Source of the DNA: Thermodesulfobacterium hveragerdense DSM 12571
Lineage (GTDB): Bacteria; Desulfobacterota; Thermodesulfobacteria; Thermodesulfobacteriales; Thermodesulfobacteriaceae
Assembly (NCBI RefSeq): GCF_000423845.1
Contig: NZ_AUIT01000001.1
Coordinates: 1-64,000, forward strand
Length of the DNA stretch: 64,000 nt
Direction: 5' to 3'
This document shows, one piece after another, positions 33,604 to 42,115 of this stretch. Under the pieces are notes generated by a model. That model searched no databases. It was not told the origin of the DNA and saw only the letters and a list, made by a program, of their open reading frames with translations. The translations under genes and the position numbers were made by a program. Position 1 is the stretch's first letter, and every line of letters begins with the position of its first letter.

Positions 33604-33683
33604 TTAGATTGGTAAAAAAACAAAGACAAAACCTTTGAACGACCAACTCTAATCTACCAACTCTAATCTACCAACTCTAATCT
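33604..33683 (-). terminator. Terminator-like structure with triplicated 5' arm
   Basis: After the second prepilin, the reverse strand carries three exact copies of AGATTAGAGTTGGT (33642-33683). The last can pair, with one bulged G, to ACCAATCTAA (33604-33613), which is followed by TTTTTA. A nested CAAAG/CTTTG stem lies between. Confidence 0.5.
33642..33683. repeat. Three tandem 14-bp repeats
   Basis: ACCAACTCTAATCT occurs three times without mismatch at 33642-33655, 33656-33669 and 33670-33683. Confidence 0.95.
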
Positions 33684-33701
33684 TCAGATAAAAAAGACTT
33701 T

Positions 33702-34046
33702 TTATATTTCGCTACAGGAAACAGCACCAGAGGTTTCGTTATAACTGCAGGAAACATCGCCTGAGACAGAGGTAGCAGTAAGTTTGATGGGAGTCTCTGA
33801 CTCAAGGATCAGAGTTTGGGTGTATTTAGACTTAGAACAGTTGGCTACTATTTCGGCTGTAGAAAAGGATGAGTCCTCTTGCTTAGAGATGGCGATTTGA
33901 TTAAGGCAGTTTCTTATGTCAGAAAGTAGGGAAGTTCTTATGGCCTTTGGTAGGTATTGATGGTAAAAAACGATAGCCATCCCTACAAGGATGGCTATCA
34001 CCGCTATAACTACCAAAAGCTCAATCAGCGTAAAGGCTTTAGACAT
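33702..34046 (-). CDS. Type IV prepilin-like protein (second)
   Basis: The 114-residue product has a class III signal: a short leader MSKA, then FTLIELLVVIAVIAILVGMA with Glu at mature position 5. The globular part contains three cysteines (CLNQIA, NCSKS, SCSYNETSGAVSC), enough for a disulfide loop near the end. It is likely a minor or alternative pilin, because the predicted stem follows the first pilin and a terminator hairpin. Its ATG directly follows that hairpin, and its ribosome binding site (GGGGAGGGG) is in the stem. Confidence 0.85.
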   Translation of the reverse strand: MSKAFTLIELLVVIAVIAILVGMAIVFYHQYLPKAIRTSLLSDIRNCLNQIAISKQEDSSFSTAEIVANCSKSKYTQTLILESETPIKLTATSVSGDVSCSYNETSGAVSCSEI

Positions 34047-34085
34047 AAAAACCCCTCCCCTCGCAAAAGGAGGAGAGGGTTTTTA
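34047..34085 (-). terminator. Hairpin between the two prepilin genes
   Basis: AAAACCCTCTCCTC pairs with GAGGGGAGGGGTTTT (one bulge) followed by TTTTT on the reverse strand. The 3' arm also contains the Shine-Dalgarno site of the downstream prepilin, whose ATG at 34046 follows immediately. Confidence 0.8.
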
Positions 34086-34096
34086 ATTTAACATTA

Positions 34097-34444
34097 TTAT
34101 GAACAGGTCATGGTTCCGTTGGCAGCTATAGTGCAAGTCACACCTGTTGCAGGACCTTTACAAGTACCCGTAGCGGTATCGTTGCCAAAAGTTACGTCTA
34201 CATAGGTAGTACTCCTCAGAATATCAGCAGCGTTTTGACAAGCAGCCATATTCTGAGCCTCAGGATGTTCTGCAAGATAAGCTGCACATTGGGTCATTGC
34301 GTTTCTCAAGTCTGACTGACAACCCGCTATTGCTGCGTTTCTACGATACTTTGAAAACTGAGGGATGGCAATGGCAGCTAAGATAGCGATGATGGCAACC
34401 ACGATCAAAAGCTCAATCAACGTAAAACCCTTACCTCTACTCAT
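34097..34444 (-). CDS. pilA: Type IV prepilin (major-pilin-like)
   Basis: The 115-residue product starts MSRGKG and FTLIELLIVVAIIAILAAIA, the prepilin peptidase site with Glu5 and the conserved hydrophobic helix. RRNAAIAGCQSDLRNAMTQC follows. It has six cysteines in total, with a C-terminal pair typical of a pilin D region. The start is the ATG at 34444 with AGGAGG; a longer frame is not real. A promoter lies at 34483-34511. Assembly genes are not in the window. Confidence 0.9.
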   Translation of the reverse strand: MSRGKGFTLIELLIVVAIIAILAAIAIPQFSKYRRNAAIAGCQSDLRNAMTQCAAYLAEHPEAQNMAACQNAADILRSTTYVDVTFGNDTATGTCKGPATGVTCTIAANGTMTCS

Positions 34445-34482
34445 AACACACCTCCTAAACTTTTTTAACTTTTTATTAATAT

Positions 34483-34511
34483 TAAATAACAACTTTTTAT
34501 ATAAAAGTCAA
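34483..34511 (-). promoter_or_regulatory. Promoter for the prepilin genes
   Basis: On the reverse strand TTGACT (34506-34511) and TATTTA (34483-34488) are 17 nt apart. I see no sigma-54 GG/GC motif, although sigma-54 often drives pilA. Confidence 0.45.
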
Positions 34512-34535
34512 TAACTAAAATCAGTTAATTTTTAT

Positions 34536-34574
34536 AAAAATTTATAAAAAATAAGCGGATTTTTATAAATTTTT
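34536..34574. repeat. AT-rich inverted repeat in the pilin-purE gap
   Basis: AAAAATTTATAAAAA (34536-34550) and TTTTTATAAATTTTT (34560-34574) form a perfect 15-bp inverted repeat around a 9-nt spacer, between the divergent promoters. Confidence 0.9.
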
Positions 34575-34604
34575 GAGTAGTAGCCAAAAAACTTGCCTAT
34601 CCTT

Positions 34605-34632
34605 TTGAATGTTTTTAAAATTTTGGTATATT
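34605..34632 (+). promoter_or_regulatory. Promoter for purE
   Basis: TTGAAT (34605-34610) and TATATT (34627-34632) are 16 nt apart, with an extended TGG before the -10 element. AAGGAGG follows before the ATG. Confidence 0.6.
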
Positions 34633-34662
34633 AATTTTTTAATAAAAAACAAGGAGGGAAAG

Positions 34663-35169
34663 ATGAAAGTAGGTATTATCATGGGAAGTGATTCTGACCT
34701 TGCTGTTATGAAAGATGCTGCAGAGACCTTAGAAAAATTTGGTATACCCTTTGAGATTACCATAGCCTCTGCCCACAGAACACCTGAAAGGGTTCATCAG
34801 TGGGTAACCACCGCAGAACAAAGAGGAATAGAGGTAATCATCGCAGGGGCAGGGATGGCAGCCCATCTTCCTGGGGTGGTTGCCTCTCTTACTACCCTTC
34901 CAGTAATAGGAGTTCCTATAAAAGGTAAAGCCTTAGAAGGATTAGATGCCCTTTTTTCTATAGTCCAGATGCCACCTGGAATCCCTGTAGCCACCGTTGC
35001 CATAAACAGTGCCAAAAACGCCGCCCTTTTAGCCATACGAATCCTTGGGATTAAATACCCTGAGATCAAAGAAAAGCTTGTGGCCTATAAAGAAAAGATG
35101 AAAGAAGAGGTCCTAAAAAAAGCCGAAAAACTCGAAGCCTTAGGCTATAAAAAATACTTAGAAGATTAA
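34663..35169 (+). CDS. purE: N5-carboxyaminoimidazole ribonucleotide mutase
   Basis: PurE moves the carboxyl group to form CAIR in purine synthesis. The 168 residues contain [20 protein letters not shown] (residue 4), [12 protein letters not shown] (about 37), [20 protein letters not shown] (about 66) and PVIGVPI (about 86). These match the class I mutase, which usually works with PurK. The start is the ATG at 34663 after AAGGAGG; a longer frame upstream is not real. It converges on purD with a 4-bp gap and no clear terminator. Confidence 0.96.
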   Translation: MKVGIIMGSDSDLAVMKDAAETLEKFGIPFEITIASAHRTPERVHQWVTTAEQRGIEVIIAGAGMAAHLPGVVASLTTLPVIGVPIKGKALEGLDALFSIVQMPPGIPVATVAINSAKNAALLAIRILGIKYPEIKEKLVAYKEKMKEEVLKKAEKLEALGYKKYLED

Positions 35170-35173
35170 CCGT

Positions 35174-36457
35174 TTAGGGTTCTAAGTACTTAAAATAGCG
35201 TTGCCCGATGTCTTTACGGTAATGAGCACCGTCAAAGTGGATTAAAGATACCGCCTGATAGGCCCGCTTTATGGCTGAGGGGATGTCTTTATCAAGGGCG
35301 GTAACCCCTAAAACCCTTCCGCCTGAGGTATAAAAGGCATCCCCCTCTTTTTTTGTCCCTGCGTGGAAAACGATTACGTCTTCAAGCTGTTTTACCTTAT
35401 CTAAACCTTTTATCTCTTTCCCTTTTTCATAGCTTCCTGGATAGCCTTTGCTTGCCATCACCACACATACGCAGGCTTTCTCGGTTTCAACAAGATCTAC
35501 CTTATCGAGCCTGCCGTTAAGGGCTGTGTCTAAAAGCTCGACAAAGTCATTTTCTACTCGAAGAAGAATCACCTGGGTCTCAGGGTCTCCTAAACGGCAG
35601 TTAAACTCAAGCACATATGGAGTGTGGTTTACGATCATTAGCCCTGCATACAAAAACCCAAGATAAGGATGACCTTCTTTGGCTAAGGTCTTTAAAACAG
35701 GAGAGATAACCTTTTCTTCGATCTCCTTTCTTAGGTCTTTAGTAATCAAAGGGGTAGGAGAATAGGCTCCCATTCCTCCTGTGTTTGGGCCCTGGTCTCC
35801 GTCTAAAAGTCTTTTGTGGTCTTGAGAGGTGGGTAACGCTTTAAAATGTTCTCCGTCGGTGATTACGATATAAGAGGCCTCTTCTCCTACAAGTTTTTCC
35901 TCGATCACTACCCTTTGGCCAGCCTCTCCAAAAATCCTTTGTTCCATCAACTTTTCCACAGCTTGAAAGGCTTCCTCCTTGGTATCACAAACAAACACCC
36001 CTTTTCCGGCACAAAGTCCGTCTGCCTTAACCACCAAAGGTGCCCCAACTTTTTCTATGTATTGCCTTGCTTTATCTGGGTCGTCAAACACCTCAAACCT
36101 TGCGGTAGGGACCCCTGCTTTAACCATTATCTCCTTGGCAAAAATTTTGCTCCCTTCAAGGTTTGCGGTAAAACGATCAGGCCCAAAAACTTTAATCCCT
36201 TTTTCTTCAAGAACATCTCTTATCCCTTTTACCAAAGGCTCTTCAGGCCCTGGCAAAACAAGTCCTATCCCTTCTTTTTTACAAAACTCTGCAAGGGTAG
36301 AAAAATCAATAGGTTGAATATCTTTGGGAACCTCGGTTATCTCTTCAATCCCCCCGTTGCCAGGAACACAATAAAGTTTCTCAAGATGTTTAGATTTTTT
36401 AAGCACATAGCAGATGGCATGCTCCCTTCCACCACCACCCACAACTAATATCCTCAT
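35174..36457 (-). CDS. purD: Phosphoribosylamine--glycine ligase
   Basis: This ATP-grasp enzyme makes glycinamide ribonucleotide in purine synthesis. The product has about 427 residues with MRILVVGGGGREHAICYVLK at the start, VVKADGLCAGKGVFVCDT (about 145), SQDHKRLLDGDQGPNTGGMG (about 212) and LEFNCRLGDPETQVIL (about 284). I prefer the ATG at 36457; seven extra codons upstream are open. A TATAAT box at 36497-36502 is a possible -10 element. Confidence 0.96.
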   Translation of the reverse strand: MRILVVGGGGREHAICYVLKKSKHLEKLYCVPGNGGIEEITEVPKDIQPIDFSTLAEFCKKEGIGLVLPGPEEPLVKGIRDVLEEKGIKVFGPDRFTANLEGSKIFAKEIMVKAGVPTARFEVFDDPDKARQYIEKVGAPLVVKADGLCAGKGVFVCDTKEEAFQAVEKLMEQRIFGEAGQRVVIEEKLVGEEASYIVITDGEHFKALPTSQDHKRLLDGDQGPNTGGMGAYSPTPLITKDLRKEIEEKVISPVLKTLAKEGHPYLGFLYAGLMIVNHTPYVLEFNCRLGDPETQVILLRVENDFVELLDTALNGRLDKVDLVETEKACVCVVMASKGYPGSYEKGKEIKGLDKVKQLEDVIVFHAGTKKEGDAFYTSGGRVLGVTALDKDIPSAIKRAYQAVSLIHFDGAHYRKDIGQRYFKYLEP

Positions 36458-36553
36458 ATCCCTACCTCTCAGACCCAATTCTTACTCAATTAAGTTATTA
36501 TAAATCTGAAAAATTTCAACAAAAATTAGATAAAAAAGGCTGTTTAAACAGGG

Positions 36554-36581
36554 TTGTTTTTTTGTCAAGTTATTTTATATT
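36554..36581 (+). promoter_or_regulatory. Promoter for rpmB
   Basis: TTGTTT (36554-36559) and TATATT (36576-36581) are 16 nt apart. A 12-bp palindrome, CTGTTTAAACAG (36540-36551), lies just upstream and could be an operator. Confidence 0.4.
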
Positions 36582-36627
36582 TTAGAAGTCTCTAAAAGTA
36601 TCATCATATCAGCAAGGGGAGGAAAAG

Positions 36628-36825
36628 ATGTCTAAGATTTGTGAAGTATGCGGGAAGAAGCCTCATGCAGGAAACCAGATAAGCCACTCTGCTAAAAAGT
36701 CTACAAGATGGTGGTATCCTAACATTCAGAGTGTTAGGGTAAAATTGGAAAATGGCCAGGTTAAAAGGATGAAGGTATGCACCCGCTGTTTAAAGGCTGG
36801 GAAGGTTAAAAAAGCGGTGAGTTAA
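36628..36825 (+). CDS. rpmB: Ribosomal protein L28, zinc-binding form
   Basis: The 65-residue large-subunit protein has C5-x-x-C8 (KICEVCGKKP) and C51-x-x-C54 (VCTRC), the full zinc knuckle of the C+ type, with HSAKKSTRWWYPNIQSVRV between. GGGGAGG precedes the ATG. It is monocistronic, and its stop codon overlaps the rel stop by 4 bp. No paralogue without cysteines is in the window. Confidence 0.96.
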   Translation: MSKICEVCGKKPHAGNQISHSAKKSTRWWYPNIQSVRVKLENGQVKRMKVCTRCLKAGKVKKAVS

Positions 36826-39029
36826 ACTAATTTCCTTTCTACGAAAAGGACGCCGCTTATTTTAAAAAGATTAGAAATAATCTTGTCTAAGTGTTCTTTA
36901 TTGTTAACCTCGATATAAAAATCAAAATAAGCTTTTTGGTCAGAGGTGGTCCTCACCTCTGCCTTTAATACGTTACTTTCTGAGGCAGCTATCACAGAAG
37001 AAATGTTAGCCAGTAATCCTTTACGGTCTGAACAAACTATAGAGATATGTACAGGGTAGGAACGGTTTTCTATCTTACCCCATCTAACCTCGATCAGCCT
37101 TTCGGTGTCTAAATCTTTTAAGTTTGGACAATCAAACCTATGAACCGAGATTCCCTTGCCCCTTGTGATATAACCTATGATTTCATCCCCTGGAATGGGT
37201 CTACAGCACTTGGCTAAATGGAAAAGAACGTTGGTAGTTCCGTCAACCACCACCACATCTTTTAGATTCTGGGTTAAAAACTTTTCTACTAGATCTTCTT
37301 TTATTCCTAACTTTTCTACTTGTTCTTCTATCGGAAGCTCTTCTTGAGGTTCTTCTACCTTTTTGGTTTCTAAATAGTTTTTTAATATTTGCTTTGGGGT
37401 AATCTTTCCAGAACCTATAAGAAAATAAAGGTCTTCTGTATTTTTTATCCTAAACTCTTGGGAAAATCTGATAAGATCCTCTTCTTTTATAGAGGTGGTA
37501 CTTAATCCTTGTTTTTTTATTTCTTTGTTCAGAAGTTCTTTTCCTAACTCTATCATTTTTTGTCTTTCTTCTCGGTTTAACCACTGTTTTATCCTGCTTT
37601 TGGCCCTACCTGTTACTACGATTTTTAACCAGTCTCTGCTGGGGGTTTGGTTAGGAGAGGTTTCGATTTTAACGATATCACCTGTTTGAAGCTTATAGTC
37701 TAAAGGCACAAGTTTATCGTTCACATAGGCCCTTATACACCTGTTACCAACCTCGGTATGGACCGCATAAGCAAAATCAAGGGGAGTGGCTCCTACCGGA
37801 AGGGTGATAATATCTCCTTTAGGGGTAAACACATATATTTCGTCAGGGAAAAAGTCAAGCTTTAATGACTCAAGAAATTCGCGCGGGTTTTTAAGCTCTT
37901 TTTGAAGTTCTATCAGTTTGCTTAGCCATTCTAAATATTTATACTGTCCATGCTTTGAGGTAAAGACACCTTCCTTGTATAGAAAATGAGCGGCTATTCC
38001 CTCGTTAGCCACCTTATCCATGTACTCAGTTCTGATCTGTATCTCTATCTTTTTACTATCAGGCCCTAAAACCGTGGTGTGTAAACTTTGATACATATTA
38101 GGTTTGGGAAGGCTTATAAAATCTTTAAACCTACCAGGAATAGGAGGCCAAAGGGCATGCACCAACCCCAAGGTTTTATAGCACTCCTCTACGGTGTTTA
38201 CGATAACCCTAAACCCTATGATATCATAAATCTGGTCCAAATCTTCTATGGTTAGGTGGTATTTGAGAAGCTTCTTGTAGATGCTATAAAGATGTTTACT
38301 CCTACCTAAAACCCTTCCACTAATCCCGTTTTTTTCTAAAAGGGCTCTTAAAAGGGACTTAACTTTTTCTATATACTCTTGAGAGGCCTCTACTCTCTTT
38401 TTTAACTCTTGTTCTAACCTGCGAAACTCTTCAGGATATAAATACTTAAAACTCAGGTCTTCTAACTCGTTTTTTACCCAGTCTATTCCTAACCTACCGG
38501 CTAAAGGAGCGTATATTTCAAGGGTCTCTCTGGCAATCTTTATTCTTTTATGTTCTGGTTGATATTCTAACGTGCGCATATTATGCAGCCTGTCTGCTAA
38601 CTTTACCAGGATCACCCTAAGGTCACTTGACATCGCAAGGATGATCTTTCTTATGTTTTCTGCCTGTTTTGTAAGCTTATCCTTGGAAGTTGTCTTTTCA
38701 GCAGGATTAGGCAGTTTTTTAAGCTTGGTTACCCCATCTACGATAAAAGCTACCTCTTCTCCAAACTCTTTTTTTATCTCCTCTAAACTTATCGCACTGT
38801 CCTCTACCGCATCATGGAGCAATCCAGCAGCTATGGTAGGAAGGTCAAGCTTCATTTGGGCAAGAATATAGGCTACCTCCATAGGATGGGAAAGATAAGG
38901 ATCTCCTGACTTTCTAACCTGACCGTCGTGTAGTTTGGCAGCCCAAACGTAAGCCTTCTCTACCAAACGGGTGTTACACCCAGGGAGATAACTCTGTATC
39001 TGGTCTAAAATTTTACTTAACGTAATCAT
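36822..39029 (-). CDS. rel: Bifunctional (p)ppGpp synthetase/hydrolase
   Basis: This is the stringent-response enzyme. The 735 residues follow the long RSH layout: an HD hydrolase domain (GQVRKSGDPYLSHPMEVA at residue 35, GLLHDAVEDS at about 68), a synthetase domain (SGRVLGRSKHLYSIYKKLLK at about 236, FKDFISLPKPNMYQSLHTTV at about 304), a TGS domain (IYVFTPKGDIITLPVGATP at about 399), a CC region (HLAKCCRPIPGDEIIGYITR) and a C-terminal ACT domain. It looks able both to make and to degrade (p)ppGpp. There is no ribosome binding site, and the promoter at 39037-39064 predicts a leaderless mRNA. Confidence 0.96.
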   Translation of the reverse strand: MITLSKILDQIQSYLPGCNTRLVEKAYVWAAKLHDGQVRKSGDPYLSHPMEVAYILAQMKLDLPTIAAGLLHDAVEDSAISLEEIKKEFGEEVAFIVDGVTKLKKLPNPAEKTTSKDKLTKQAENIRKIILAMSSDLRVILVKLADRLHNMRTLEYQPEHKRIKIARETLEIYAPLAGRLGIDWVKNELEDLSFKYLYPEEFRRLEQELKKRVEASQEYIEKVKSLLRALLEKNGISGRVLGRSKHLYSIYKKLLKYHLTIEDLDQIYDIIGFRVIVNTVEECYKTLGLVHALWPPIPGRFKDFISLPKPNMYQSLHTTVLGPDSKKIEIQIRTEYMDKVANEGIAAHFLYKEGVFTSKHGQYKYLEWLSKLIELQKELKNPREFLESLKLDFFPDEIYVFTPKGDIITLPVGATPLDFAYAVHTEVGNRCIRAYVNDKLVPLDYKLQTGDIVKIETSPNQTPSRDWLKIVVTGRAKSRIKQWLNREERQKMIELGKELLNKEIKKQGLSTTSIKEEDLIRFSQEFRIKNTEDLYFLIGSGKITPKQILKNYLETKKVEEPQEELPIEEQVEKLGIKEDLVEKFLTQNLKDVVVVDGTTNVLFHLAKCCRPIPGDEIIGYITRGKGISVHRFDCPNLKDLDTERLIEVRWGKIENRSYPVHISIVCSDRKGLLANISSVIAASESNVLKAEVRTTSDQKAYFDFYIEVNNKEHLDKIISNLFKISGVLFVERKLV

Positions 39030-39036
39030 ATAAATA

Positions 39037-39064
39037 ATTATTAAACAATTACCAATTTTTACAA
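39037..39064 (-). promoter_or_regulatory. Promoter for rel, leaderless spacing
   Basis: On the reverse strand TTGTAA (39059-39064) and AATAAT (39037-39042) are 16 nt apart, with 7 nt to the ATG at 39029. Confidence 0.4.
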
Positions 39065-39093
39065 GGTTGATAAAAATATCGATTTGATATTTT

Positions 39094-40962
39094 TTAAACT
39101 AAAAACTCTTTGATTTTTAGGAGAATACCCTCGGTGCTAAGGTGATATTTTACATGTAAAGTTTTAAGATCTCCGTGTTCTATAAACCTGTCTGGAAGAC
39201 CTAACCTTTTGACCTCGATTCCTTTGATCCCTTTATCTCCCAAAAATTCAAGCACCGCCGAACCAAAACCACCTATCAGGGTGTTTTCCTCAACCAAAAG
39301 TACTTTTTTGGTCTTTTGCACAGAACTTAAAATCAGGTCTTCATCAAGTGGCTTAACAAACCTTGCGTTGATTACTTCTACAGAAAGGCCAAACTTTTCT
39401 GCTTCCCAAGCTGCTTTTAAGGCTGGATAAACCATAGATCCTACAGCAAGAATGGTTAGGTCTTTACCTGACTTTAGAACCTCTGCCTTTCCCAAAGGTA
39501 TTTCCTTAAACTCCCAGTCTAAGCTTACCCCTACCCCAGTGCCTCTTGGATATCTTATAGCTACAGGGTTAGGATATTTTAAAGCACTGTAGAGCATGTG
39601 CTGAAGTTCGTTTTCATCCTTAGGTACCATTATCACTAAGTTAGGGATAAGTCTAAGATAAGAAAGGTCAAAAGCCCCGTGATGGGTTGGACCGTCTTCT
39701 CCTACCAAGCCTGCACGGTCTAAAGCAAAGATTACCTTGGCCTGGTTTAAGGCTACGTCATGGATTATCTGGTCAAAAGCCCTTTGTAAAAAGGTAGAAT
39801 AGATAGCACACACAGGGACAAAACCTTCTAAGGCTAAGCCAGCGGCAAAGGTAACGGCATGTTGTTCACAAATACCTACGTCAAAAAACCTCTCAGGATA
39901 TCTCTCAGAAAATTCCTTAAGCCCTGTGCCTGAACGCATCGCAGCAGTAATAGCCACCAACCTGGGCTCAATCTCAGCAAGCCTGATCATGGTTCTCCCA
40001 AAAATTTCTGTATAAGAAGGCGGAGAGTTAGGAGACTTTAGAGGCTTGCCTGTTTTGATCTCAAAGGGACCTATTCCATGAAAAGTCTCTGGGTCTGCCT
40101 CAGCGTAGGGATAACCTTTGCCTTTTTTTGTAATCACATGCAATAAAACAGGACCTTTTAAAGATTTTAGGTTGTTGAGTACCTTTATCAGTTCCTCTAA
40201 GTTATGACCATCAACCGGGCCTACATATTCAAAGTTTAAAGCTGTAAAAAGAGCACCAGGGGTTATAGCCACCTTTAACAACTCTTCTCCTTTTTTAAGG
40301 AGGCTAAGCAGGTTTTCTCCCCCTGGAACTTTATGACTGATAGACTCTATTTCTCTTTTGATAAACCTTACCAGGTTTCCTGTAAGCCTTTTCGAGATAA
40401 AAGAAGAAAGGGCACCTACGTTAGGAGCGATAGACATCTCGTTATCGTTTAAGACCACCAAAAGGTCCTCTTTAGAAAAACCTGCGTTGTTTAACCCTTC
40501 AAAGGCTAACCCTGCGGTAATAGATCCATCACCTATAACGGCGATTACTTTTCCCTTTTCTTTTTTAAGACGCAAAGCTGTTGCTATCCCAAGCCCTGCA
40601 GAAATAGAGGTGCTGCTATGACCTGTGTCAAGGATATCATGAGGGCTTTCGACTCTTTTAGGAAAACCAGCTATACCTTCATACTGCCTTAAAGTGTGAA
40701 ACTGATCTCTTCTTCCTGTAATAAGCTTATGGGTATAGCATTGATGACCTACGTCCCAGATGATTTTATCCTTAGGTGAGTCAAAAACATAATGTAAGGC
40801 CAAGGTTAGCTCTACTACCCCTAAATTAGGGGCAACATGACCTCCGTTTTTAGAGGTTACCTCTATGATATAATCTCTTATCTCTTGAGCCAAAGCCTTC
40901 AGATGAGAAATCTTAAGTTTTTTTAAATCCTGAGGGGAGTTTACGTTTTTTAAAAACTTCAT
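39094..40962 (-). CDS. dxs: 1-deoxy-D-xylulose-5-phosphate synthase
   Basis: This thiamine-diphosphate enzyme starts the MEP isoprenoid pathway from pyruvate and glyceraldehyde 3-phosphate. The 622 residues show GGHVAPNLGVVELTLALHYV (residue 41), the ThDP motif VIGDGSITAGLAFEGLNNAG (about 142), DGHNLEELIKVL and AGLVGEDGPTHHGAFDLSYL (about 416). The ATG at 40962 shares a base with the prenyl synthase stop as TGATG, and a TTG one codon upstream is also possible. xseA-xseB-ispA-dxs is a common operon. Confidence 0.97.
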   Translation of the reverse strand: MKFLKNVNSPQDLKKLKISHLKALAQEIRDYIIEVTSKNGGHVAPNLGVVELTLALHYVFDSPKDKIIWDVGHQCYTHKLITGRRDQFHTLRQYEGIAGFPKRVESPHDILDTGHSSTSISAGLGIATALRLKKEKGKVIAVIGDGSITAGLAFEGLNNAGFSKEDLLVVLNDNEMSIAPNVGALSSFISKRLTGNLVRFIKREIESISHKVPGGENLLSLLKKGEELLKVAITPGALFTALNFEYVGPVDGHNLEELIKVLNNLKSLKGPVLLHVITKKGKGYPYAEADPETFHGIGPFEIKTGKPLKSPNSPPSYTEIFGRTMIRLAEIEPRLVAITAAMRSGTGLKEFSERYPERFFDVGICEQHAVTFAAGLALEGFVPVCAIYSTFLQRAFDQIIHDVALNQAKVIFALDRAGLVGEDGPTHHGAFDLSYLRLIPNLVIMVPKDENELQHMLYSALKYPNPVAIRYPRGTGVGVSLDWEFKEIPLGKAEVLKSGKDLTILAVGSMVYPALKAAWEAEKFGLSVEVINARFVKPLDEDLILSSVQKTKKVLLVEENTLIGGFGSAVLEFLGDKGIKGIEVKRLGLPDRFIEHGDLKTLHVKYHLSTEGILLKIKEFLV

Positions 40963-41867
40963 CAATACACCCTTTTTAAAACAAACTCAGCCATAGCTCT
41001 TAAAGGTAGAGCCTTTTCTCCAAAAGGCTCTAAAGAAGAAATAGCCTTTTTGGTGTAGATTTCTGCAAGTTCTCTGGTTTTCTCAAGCCCTACCACAGAA
41101 GGATAGGTGAGTTTGTGTTTTTTTACGTCAGAAAGGGTCTTTTTCCCTAATTTTTTTTCGTCTCCTATCACGTCTAAAAGGTCGTCTACTATTTGAAAAG
41201 CCATCCCCAGATGTTTACCATAAGATCTTAGGGCTTGCAACTCCTTTTTTTTAGCCTTGGTAAGTAGAGCCCCTGCCAAAACTGAAGCCTCGATGAGTTT
41301 TACGGTCTTGTGAAGATGGATCCATTTTAATATTTTAAGTCCTGCTTTTTTCCCTTCCATCAAAAGGTCAGCCATCTGACCTCCTACCATTCCCTCAAAG
41401 CCTACGGCTTGGGAAACAAGACGAATGGCCTTTAAAAGTGCGCTTTTGCTCACCCTTTTTACCTGTTCAGGGTGGGTAAAAAACCAAAAAGCCAAACTTT
41501 GCAACCCATCTCCAGCTAAAATAGCTGTTGCTTCGTCATAGGCTTTATGACAAGAGGGTTTACCTCGTCTAAAATCATCATCATCCATAGCCGGAAGGTC
41601 ATCATGGATCAAAGAATAGGTATGAATACATTCTATGCCTGCAGCAAAAAAGAGAACGTCCTCATCCTTTCCCCCTAAAGCCTCACAGCTTGCCAAACAT
41701 AGAACCGGTCTTATCCTTTTTCCTCCGGCAGAAAGGCTATAGCGGGCAGCCTCAACCACACGGCCACCATATCCCTTGGGTTTTGGAAAAAACTCGGTTA
41801 AAACCTTTTCTACCTTATCAGCCTTTTCCCTTAGGTAAGAAAAAAAATCAAAATTTTTAGTTTCCAT
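40962..41867 (-). CDS. ispA: Polyprenyl (farnesyl/geranylgeranyl) diphosphate synthase
   Basis: The 301-residue trans-prenyltransferase has GGKRIRPVLCLASCEALGG (about residue 51), the first Asp-rich motif HDDLPAMDDDDFRRGKPSCH (about 93) and the second, GMAFQIVDDLLDVIGDEKKL (about 224). The chain length of the product (C15 or C20) cannot be told from this. It would supply uppS and menaquinone synthesis. It overlaps xseB by 11 bp. Confidence 0.95.
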   Translation of the reverse strand: METKNFDFFSYLREKADKVEKVLTEFFPKPKGYGGRVVEAARYSLSAGGKRIRPVLCLASCEALGGKDEDVLFFAAGIECIHTYSLIHDDLPAMDDDDFRRGKPSCHKAYDEATAILAGDGLQSLAFWFFTHPEQVKRVSKSALLKAIRLVSQAVGFEGMVGGQMADLLMEGKKAGLKILKWIHLHKTVKLIEASVLAGALLTKAKKKELQALRSYGKHLGMAFQIVDDLLDVIGDEKKLGKKTLSDVKKHKLTYPSVVGLEKTRELAEIYTKKAISSLEPFGEKALPLRAMAEFVLKRVY

Positions 41868-42105
41868 CTTTTAAGATCTTTGAAGCCCTCTCTAAGTTTT
41901 CCAATTTAAAACCTTTCTCATCCTTAAAGATAACCTCTACCTTAGCCTTGGCTTTTTTAAGCTTCTCCTCACAAAAATGTATCAAAAACAACCCTCTTTC
42001 ATAGAGTTCTATGGCTCGCTCTAACTCAAGGTTTTTATTTTCTAACTGCCTTAAAATTTGTTCTATTTCAGCTAAAGCCTCTTCAAAGCTTAGCTCTTTC
42101 TCCAT
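41857..42105 (-). CDS. xseB: Exodeoxyribonuclease VII small subunit
   Basis: The 82-residue product has the family sequence SFEEALAEIEQILRQLENKN and ELERAIELYERGLFLIHFCE, two helices that bind the large subunit. It is 10 bp after xseA and overlaps ispA by 11 bp. Confidence 0.95.
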   Translation of the reverse strand: MEKELSFEEALAEIEQILRQLENKNLELERAIELYERGLFLIHFCEEKLKKAKAKVEVIFKDEKGFKLENLERASKILKDGN

Positions 42106-42115
42106 CCCCTACTCC

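Noticed and set aside
33642-33683. CRISPR array
   Set aside because: Three direct 14-bp repeats without spacers and no cas genes; they are a terminator arm.
35846-36448. Open frame of 200 codons on the + strand
   Set aside because: It lies wholly antisense to purD, has no ribosome binding site and no recognisable protein.
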